A stretch of DNA of 64,000 nucleotides from Neorhizobium lilium (GTDB lineage: Bacteria; Pseudomonadota; Alphaproteobacteria; Rhizobiales; Rhizobiaceae). The notes beneath the pieces are model-generated. The model was not told the DNA's origin and made no database searches. It saw only the letters and a list, made by a program, of their open reading frames with translations. The DNA is taken from the NCBI RefSeq assembly GCF_004053875.1, contig NZ_SBIP01000002.1, positions 1,054,001 to 1,118,000 of the forward strand, in the 5' to 3' direction. How positions within the stretch are numbered: the stretch's first letter is position 1; every line of letters begins with the position of its first letter. Position numbers and translations under genes: made by a program. Shown here in pieces: positions 59,227 to 64,000 of the stretch.

Positions 59227-60012
59227 ATGGCCACTGCGAAACCCAAATCCAAAACCAGCTCCCCGAAAAAGTCAAATCCGGGCACGGCGCGGCGGCCGAA
59301 ACACTTCAAATCCGCCTATTCGCGCGAGGAGATGGAGGAGATCTTCCGGCGCTTCTCCGTGCAGCGACCGGAACCGAAGGGCGAGCTGGAGCACGTCAAT
59401 CCTTTCACGCTGGTGGTCGCCGTTGCGCTGTCGGCCCAGGCGACAGATGCCGGTGTCAACAAGGCGACGCGCGCGCTCTTCCAGCTGGCCGATACGCCGG
59501 AAAAAATGCTGGAGCTGGGTGAAGAAGGGGTCACCCGCCACATCAAGACCATCGGGCTCTACCGCAACAAGGCCAAGAACGTCATCGCCCTGTCGCGCAT
59601 GCTGATCGAAGAATTCGGCAGCCAGGTGCCGAAAACGCGCGAGGAACTGGTGCGGCTGCCGGGCGTCGGGCGCAAGACCGCCAATGTCGTCATGTCCATG
59701 GCGTTCGGCATACCAACACTCGCGGTCGATACGCATGTTTTCCGCATCGGCAACCGCTGCCTGATGGCGCCCGGCAAAACACCCGACGAGGTGGAGGAAC
59801 AGTTCCTCAGGGTCATTCCCGAGCCCTATCTCTTCCACGCCCACCACTGGCTGATCCTGCATGGTCGCTACACCTGCAAGGCACGCCGTCCCGAATGCGA
59901 GCGCTGCATCATCGCCGACCTCTGTCGCGCGCCCGAGAAAAGCTGCGACGTGCCGGCACCACTGGTGGAGCTTCCGCCCCAGACGGTCGGCGAAACCACG
60001 CTGGAGGCATAG
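59227..60012 (+). CDS. nth: Endonuclease III (DNA glycosylase/AP lyase)
   Basis: A 261-residue base-excision-repair enzyme for oxidised pyrimidines. The helix-hairpin-helix LPGVGRKTANVVM carries the catalytic Lys, and the catalytic Asp is in AVDTHVFRIGNR. The [4Fe-4S] cluster motif at the C-terminus is C-x6-C-x2-C-x5-C (CKARRPECERCIIADLC). A basic N-terminal extension (PKSKTSSPKKS) precedes the core. GAGG before the ATG. Confidence 0.95.
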   Translation: MATAKPKSKTSSPKKSNPGTARRPKHFKSAYSREEMEEIFRRFSVQRPEPKGELEHVNPFTLVVAVALSAQATDAGVNKATRALFQLADTPEKMLELGEEGVTRHIKTIGLYRNKAKNVIALSRMLIEEFGSQVPKTREELVRLPGVGRKTANVVMSMAFGIPTLAVDTHVFRIGNRCLMAPGKTPDEVEEQFLRVIPEPYLFHAHHWLILHGRYTCKARRPECERCIIADLCRAPEKSCDVPAPLVELPPQTVGETTLEA

Positions 60013-60022
60013 CCGCCGTTCT

Positions 60023-60754
60023 TCAGGCCCGCTTCGCTGCCGTGAGGGTGTAGGCGGGATCTCGCCGGCTCAGGCTCTTGTGCAGATGCACCATCAGCCC
60101 GGCAGCAAACAGCGGCGTCAGCAGGTTGACGATCGGGATCGCCAGGAAGCCGGCGATCAGCAGGCCCGCCATGAACACGGTGGAGGCATGCTTGGCGCGA
60201 AAGTCTCGCGCCTCGGCCGGCGTCCTGAACCGCATGGCGGCGAATTCGAAAAACTCGCGTCCCAGCAGATAGCCGTTCACCAGGAAGAAGGCGATCAGGT
60301 TGACGCCGGGAATGAACAGCATGATCAGCGCCGCCATATTACCGAGAATGACGACGCCGAGAAACTGGATGGAACCGAGGATGGCCTGCCCGAGCGGCAT
60401 GGCCTTGCCCGCCGGCTCCGTCGGATAATCCCGCTTCTCCACCACTTCGGCCACATCGTCCAGAAAGAGGCCGGCGATCAGCGCCGTCACCGGTGCGATC
60501 AGAAGCGCCAGAGCCAATGCAAGCCCGATGCCTGCGATGATCGCTGCGATCAAGGCGAGCCAGCCTGTCCAGTCCGGCAGGCTTGGAAGGAAGGACGCAA
60601 ACCACGGCCAGACATAAAGGAAGAAGACCTCCCTCAGGCCAAACCAGAGCGCAAGCAGCACCGCCAGGGTCAGGCCAAGCGTCTTCCAGAAGACATTGCG
60701 GGTTTCAGGAGCAAAGAGGTTGAGAAGGGATAGTCTTGCGGCGTCGAGGATCAT
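60023..60754 (-). CDS. EI24-domain membrane protein (CysZ-like)
   Basis: A 243-residue membrane protein of the EI24/CysZ type with about four to five helices (FWKTLGLTLAVLLALWFGL, WTGWLALIAAIIAGIGLALALALLIA in two parts, GNMAALIMLFIPGVNLIAFF). The conserved central loop is YLLGREFFEFAAMRF, and the last helix FMAGLLIAGFLAIPIVNLL is followed by the HLHKSL end. CysZ proteins import sulfate in gammaproteobacteria. Whether this one does is unknown; the general annotation is 'EI24 domain-containing protein'. GGAGACGCCG precedes the ATG. Confidence 0.85.
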   Translation of the reverse strand: MILDAARLSLLNLFAPETRNVFWKTLGLTLAVLLALWFGLREVFFLYVWPWFASFLPSLPDWTGWLALIAAIIAGIGLALALALLIAPVTALIAGLFLDDVAEVVEKRDYPTEPAGKAMPLGQAILGSIQFLGVVILGNMAALIMLFIPGVNLIAFFLVNGYLLGREFFEFAAMRFRTPAEARDFRAKHASTVFMAGLLIAGFLAIPIVNLLTPLFAAGLMVHLHKSLSRRDPAYTLTAAKRA

Positions 60755-60823
60755 CGGCGTCTCCAGTGAACCTCACAAATGTAGGTGTGTAACCTCAGCC
60801 GAGCAAGCCGGGGCTAAAAATGG

Positions 60824-60852
60824 AAAACCCTCCGCCACGGGTGGCGAAGGGC
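60824..60852 (-). terminator. Terminator of the glycine-rich protein gene
   Basis: CCCTTCGCCAC and GTGGCGGAGGG pair (one mismatch) around a 2-base turn, followed by TTTTCC and ATTTTT, 31 bp after the stop on the minus strand. Confidence 0.7.
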
Positions 60853-60882
60853 ATCGATCATGTTTTTATGTTGGCCGGCGTA

Positions 60883-61626
60883 TCACCGTGAAGCCGACAT
60901 GCGCAGCAAACGGCAGAGGCTGACCAGCCCTTCATCGTCGCTGGAGGCACTGATCGAGTTGCAGCGCTTCAGCATCTTCTGGCGCTCGCTCGACGACATG
61001 TCCTGCAGCGCCTGCATCTGGGTATGGGTCAGCCCCTTGCCGGGTGAAGTGCCAGTACCAGTACCCACGCCGGGGCCAGTACCTCCGCCTATGCCCGTTC
61101 CAGTGCCCGGATTGTTGCTTCCCGTGCCGCTGCCGACACCGACACCCACACCAACACCCGTGCCGCCGCCAATGCCCACACCAGCGCCGGCTCCGATCCC
61201 GCCGCTGCCGCCGACAGAAGCCGAGACGCCTGCATTGACGCCGCGTCCTCCTCCCGCCGATGCGCCAACACCGGCATTGACACCCTGGCTACCGCCGACT
61301 GAAGCGCCGACCCCGGCATCGATACCCCGGCTGCCGCCGACCGATGCACCGACGCCTGCGTTCACGCCTTGGGCGCCGCCGACCGAGGTGCCGACACCTG
61401 CGCCGAGGCCGCCGGAAGACGTCCCTCCGACACCGACCCCTGCATTCACTCCTCTGCTTCCGCCGACGGATGCGCCGAGACCAAGCCCGTCCCGGCTAAC
61501 GCCGACACCTGCATTAAGTCCACGCTCGCCGCCCACGGAGACGCCGATATCCCTGGCCATCGCACCCTGCCCTGCAAGGGCAAGAACGGTGACACTCGTC
61601 ATGATAAAGCTCCCAGTTCTATTCAT
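60883..61626 (-). CDS. Secreted glycine-rich repeat protein
   Basis: A 247-residue exported protein. A signal peptide (VTVLALAGQGAMA) covers about residues 1-24. A long low-complexity domain follows with roughly eight copies of an 18-residue unit of the form (A/V)GVGASVGGSRG(V/I)NAGVG. A Gly/Thr-rich stretch (GTGSNNPGTGTGIGGGTG) leads to a compact C-terminal helical tail (MQALQDMSSSERQKMLKRCN, LVSLCRLLRMSASR) with two Cys, possibly disulfide-linked. No homologous family recognised. Probably a surface or matrix-like structural protein. Confidence 0.7.
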   Translation of the reverse strand: MNRTGSFIMTSVTVLALAGQGAMARDIGVSVGGERGLNAGVGVSRDGLGLGASVGGSRGVNAGVGVGGTSSGGLGAGVGTSVGGAQGVNAGVGASVGGSRGIDAGVGASVGGSQGVNAGVGASAGGGRGVNAGVSASVGGSGGIGAGAGVGIGGGTGVGVGVGVGSGTGSNNPGTGTGIGGGTGPGVGTGTGTSPGKGLTHTQMQALQDMSSSERQKMLKRCNSISASSDDEGLVSLCRLLRMSASR

Positions 61627-61775
61627 GAGTTCCTCCTGTTGTCGTGCAGGAAAAAAACGCCCATAAGGTATTTTTGTTTCAGCAATAACTAAAGTAGCAA
61701 TTTATATTGTAAACGATCGCTTAAGTAAGCGGAACCAATCTTTCACTGCTATCCCGTTCCGGCACAGCAAGCATC

Positions 61776-61949
61776 TTACGCAGTATCCTGAGGCGCCACT
61801 TCGATGCGGTCGGCGCCACGGTGGAGCTGCAGTTCCTTGGCGACGATCCTCAGGTGAGACAGGAAATGGCGGTGGGCCGCTAGCTTACAATGGCAGGCGA
61901 GCCGGTAGCACCCCATCTGGCGCTCCATCATCCGGCTGTCGCAGACCAT
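61776..61949 (-). CDS. Possible small Cys/His-rich protein
   Basis: A 57-residue open frame from ATG 61949, MVCDSRMMERQMGCYRLACH, then CKLAAHRHFLSHLRIVAKEL and a TAA at 61776. Codon use is strongly GC3-biased like coding DNA, and the protein has four Cys and five His. No convincing ribosome-binding site is visible and no family is recognised. It is divergent from the FAD oxidoreductase by 5 bp. The rest of the 61627-61954 gap shows nothing recognisable. Confidence 0.4.
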   Translation of the reverse strand: MVCDSRMMERQMGCYRLACHCKLAAHRHFLSHLRIVAKELQLHRGADRIEVAPQDTA

Positions 61950-61954
61950 GTTTA

Positions 61955-63064
61955 ATGAGCGCGGTGTCGCTCAAACTTTCCGGGATTCCCGTGCCATCAA
62001 AGTCACCTCAAATCGCTGTTGTCGGCGCGGGCATCATAGGCTGCGCCATCGCCTATAACCTGGCCCTTCGCGGCGCAAACGTCGTACTGGTCGAGGAAGG
62101 CCCCGAACCGGGACATGGCGTCACCGGTCGCGCCTTCGGCTGGGTCAACGTGATCAACGGAACCCCGGACAACTCGAACTACACGCTGTGGCGGAAGGCA
62201 ATCGACGAGTATCGCCGTCTCGAAACCGTTCTGCCGGAGGCCTTCTCCAGCGCCAGGCGGGGCTCGTTGATCTGGGAAACCACGCCGGAAGAGACCGAAC
62301 AGCTTTTCGACCTCCACCATCGGGCCGGCGAGGAGGTCGAGCTGGTGAAGCGCGACGTCCTTCGGGAATGGGAGCCTTGCCTCCGCCATCCGCCGGAGCA
62401 TGCGGTCTACTCGCCACGCGACCTCGCGCTTGATCCGGCGCAACTGGCAAAAACTCTTGCCGCTGCCGCCGTCGGGGCCGGAGCCTCGATACGGTTTGCG
62501 GAAAATGTTCTTGCCGTCGAAACTGCCAATGGGCGCGCAACAGCCTTGCTGACCTCCTCCGGGTCCATTCCGGCAGATATCGTCGTGCTGGCCGCAGGTG
62601 CCGGCGTCAACAAGCTTGCGGCAGGCCTCGGCATCGACATCGGCCTTGAAACTTCGCCGGCGGCGCTGTTGCGCTACGCCTGCAGCATCCCCGTCGTCAG
62701 CCGCATCGTATGTGCACCCCGCATCGAAATCCGCCAGGCGCGCGACAACACGCTCTTCATTGCCAAATCCTTTGTACCTGACGGCACTGACGACCTGCCG
62801 CAGAGAATGGCCGAGACGATGTTGTCGGTCCTGCGCGAAGAGCTGGGTGTTCCGGACGACGTAGCCATCCTTGACGCTCGGGTCGGGCATCGGCCGATCT
62901 TCGCGGACCGCATGCCGCGCGCAGGTTTCCTGCCGCAGATAGAAGGTCTTTATGTTGCCGTGGGTCATCCCGGTGTCATTCTGGCGCCGCTGCTGGGTCG
63001 TCTCGCCGCGCAAGAGATTCTGGATGGTCATGAGACAGGCCTGATGGCGTTTCTGCCGAACTGA
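61955..63064 (+). CDS. FAD-dependent oxidoreductase, D-amino-acid/glycine oxidase (DadA-like) family
   Basis: A 369-residue FAD enzyme of the DAO fold. The N-terminal FAD-binding motif is VVGAGIIGCAIAYNLALRG. The C-terminal VAVGHPGVILAPLLGRLAA is the second FAD/flavin contact. The substrate domain lies between (WETTPEETEQLFDLHH, DLALDPAQLAKTLAAAAVGA). Likely a dehydrogenase/oxidase of an amino acid, sarcosine-like or hydroxy-acid substrate. Convergent with the sugar kinase gene. The 17 residues before the core are non-conserved, so the start is uncertain. Confidence 0.88.
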   Translation: MSAVSLKLSGIPVPSKSPQIAVVGAGIIGCAIAYNLALRGANVVLVEEGPEPGHGVTGRAFGWVNVINGTPDNSNYTLWRKAIDEYRRLETVLPEAFSSARRGSLIWETTPEETEQLFDLHHRAGEEVELVKRDVLREWEPCLRHPPEHAVYSPRDLALDPAQLAKTLAAAAVGAGASIRFAENVLAVETANGRATALLTSSGSIPADIVVLAAGAGVNKLAAGLGIDIGLETSPAALLRYACSIPVVSRIVCAPRIEIRQARDNTLFIAKSFVPDGTDDLPQRMAETMLSVLREELGVPDDVAILDARVGHRPIFADRMPRAGFLPQIEGLYVAVGHPGVILAPLLGRLAAQEILDGHETGLMAFLPN

Positions 63065-63080
63065 CGGCAGCAGACGCTGC

Positions 63081-64000
63081 CTACTCCATCGCCCGCAATT
63101 CCTCGCGATGCCGCAGCATGGCGAGGAAGCGACGGTAATCCCGGTCATATTGCGGGGCGCGCGTGGTATCCGGAAGGCGTTCGGTTGCTCCGCCATCCAT
63201 TGCGCGGCCGGCCGCTGCGAGATCGGTATGGACGCCGCCGGCCACAGCAGCCGTCATGGCCGTACCCAGAAGTACGGCGTCTCGCGTTTCGGGCACCAGC
63301 ACCCGGCAGCCGGTGACGTCGGCATAGAGTTCGATGAGGAGCGGATTGTTCACATGCCCGCCCGTCACATGCAGCGTGCTGAATGTGTAGCCGTACCCGG
63401 CCATGGTCTCCAGAATGTGGCGTATGCCGAGCGCCACCGACACACAGCATCGCCAATAAAGCCGGCACAGTCCGTCGAAGGAGGTGTCGAGGGTCAGGCC
63501 GCTGATAACGCCGGTCGCGTGCGGATCGGCGAGCGGCGAGCGATTGCCGTGGAAATCCGGCAGGATATTGATCTCCGGCGCAAGATCCGCTCCCTCCAGG
63601 ACGCGCAGCGCCTCCACCCGCGCAATCACTTTCGCATGCAGTTCCGCTGTCGGTTCGCCGCCGGCCGCGTGCATCCGCACCATGTGGTCGAGCAGCGCCC
63701 CGGTTGCCGATTGCCCGCCCTCCACCAGCCAGTGTTCGGGCAGCACGGCTTCGTAATACGGCCCCCAGAGGCTGCGGCCGGCCTTGGGCTCGCGCGCAAA
63801 CGCGACGATGCAGCTCGACGTACCGCCGATCAGCGCAACACTCGCCTCCAGCTCCGAAGCGCCGCCGAGGACACCGAAGGCTCCGGCATAAGCGTCGATC
63901 AGGCCCGGCGCCACCTCAACCTCGCTGTCGAGGCCGAGCGCCTCTGCCGCTTGCTGCGACAGCCGGCCGATGCTCGTGCCTGCAGCCACCGTCTCCAGGG
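63081..64000 (-). CDS. FGGY-family carbohydrate kinase, C-terminal part (ribulokinase-like)
   Basis: The visible 300+ residues form the C-terminal half of an FGGY kinase; the N-terminal half lies beyond base 64000. Visible elements: SVALIGGTSSCIVAFAREP, ILPDFHGNRSPLADP, GYGYTFSTLHVTGGHVNNPL (nucleotide-binding GG loop), VPETRDAVLLGTAMTAAVAGG. The pattern resembles the D-ribulokinase (FGGY/YDR109C) subgroup rather than xylulokinase. The open frame at 64000 reads through without start, so the gene is incomplete here. Confidence 0.9.
   Translation of the reverse strand, partial: LETVAAGTSIGRLSQQAAEALGLDSEVEVAPGLIDAYAGAFGVLGGASELEASVALIGGTSSCIVAFAREPKAGRSLWGPYYEAVLPEHWLVEGGQSATGALLDHMVRMHAAGGEPTAELHAKVIARVEALRVLEGADLAPEINILPDFHGNRSPLADPHATGVISGLTLDTSFDGLCRLYWRCCVSVALGIRHILETMAGYGYTFSTLHVTGGHVNNPLLIELYADVTGCRVLVPETRDAVLLGTAMTAAVAGGVHTDLAAAGRAMDGGATERLPDTTRAPQYDRDYRRFLAMLRHREELRAME

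Noticed and set aside
1..64000. CRISPR array, prophage, complete insertion sequence or tRNA genes
   Set aside because: No regularly spaced direct repeats, integrase/transposase genes or tRNA-like cloverleafs were seen on either strand.

Overview
The window is 64 kb of GC-rich chromosomal DNA from an alphaproteobacterium, almost certainly a member of the Rhizobiaceae (Agrobacterium/Rhizobium group). The evidence is the gene content (rhizobial ornithine/lysine decarboxylase with a long structured leader, DUF1007 plus NicO transporter, a TerB-like DUF533 protein, a second type of GltX beside LysS, DUF2244 divergent from nth), the strong third-position GC bias, and five palindromic intergenic elements of the kind common in rhizobial genomes. 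No rRNA, tRNA, CRISPR array, prophage or complete insertion sequence was found. The two end genes (an SDR epimerase at 1 and an FGGY kinase at 64000) run off the window.

Layout. 1-6.5 kb: SDR epimerase divergent from an AraC regulator, a glutathione transferase, a 273-bp MITE-like element touching the stop codon of ompW, a GNAT enzyme, the decarboxylase with its leader, and a MazE/PemK toxin-antitoxin pair. 6.5-14.7 kb: LysR regulator, DUF1007/NicO metal transport pair, GNAT enzyme, an iron-siderophore type ABC importer, a DUF533 protein and KDPG aldolase. 14.8-19.8 kb: CYTH/CHAD phosphate-related pair, TrhO tRNA hydroxylase, VanZ-like protein and a run of small orphan genes. 19.8-25.8 kb: MetNIQ methionine importer between a GGDEF/EAL and an EAL-only protein. 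25.9-32.2 kb: a five-gene sugar ABC importer/oxidoreductase/TIM-barrel operon. 32.4-37.6 kb: a second AraC paralogue divergent from an EthD protein, LysR divergent from an aldo/keto reductase, and a zinc alcohol dehydrogenase pair. 37.7-41.9 kb: xylA, xylB and a LacI regulator. 42-50 kb: EmrAB-type efflux pump divergent from its TetR regulator, TerC, GltX and LysS. 50-53 kb: a RelE/XRE toxin-antitoxin pair and two unusual structural-looking proteins. 53-57 kb: MarR/MFS pair, transaldolase and a SorC regulator. 57-64 kb: PilZ, Ada-like methyltransferase, DUF2244, nth, EI24 protein, a glycine-rich repeat protein, a DadA-like oxidoreductase and the kinase.

How parts connect. Much of the window is carbohydrate uptake and central sugar metabolism (xylose isomerase, xylulokinase, transaldolase, KDPG aldolase, sugar ABC operon). 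A shared operator-like sequence, TGAGGTACGTAAA(T/G)CA, lies in front of both the LacI gene (41.9 kb) and the sugar ABC operon (32.3 kb), which suggests that this LacI protein regulates the operon 9 kb away. Similar direct sequence evidence for regulation exists for MarR/MFS (perfect 20-bp palindrome plus a second degenerate copy), TetR/EmrAB (two related 16-bp sites), ompW (FNR/FixK-type box at the class II position) and the decarboxylase (speF-like leader). No single large novel system stands out; the best candidates for undescribed biology are the sugar ABC/oxidoreductase/TIM-barrel operon, the His-rich membrane protein with its hexapeptide partner (51-53 kb), the secreted glycine-rich repeat protein (60.9 kb) and the cluster of small orphan genes (17.4-19.8 kb).
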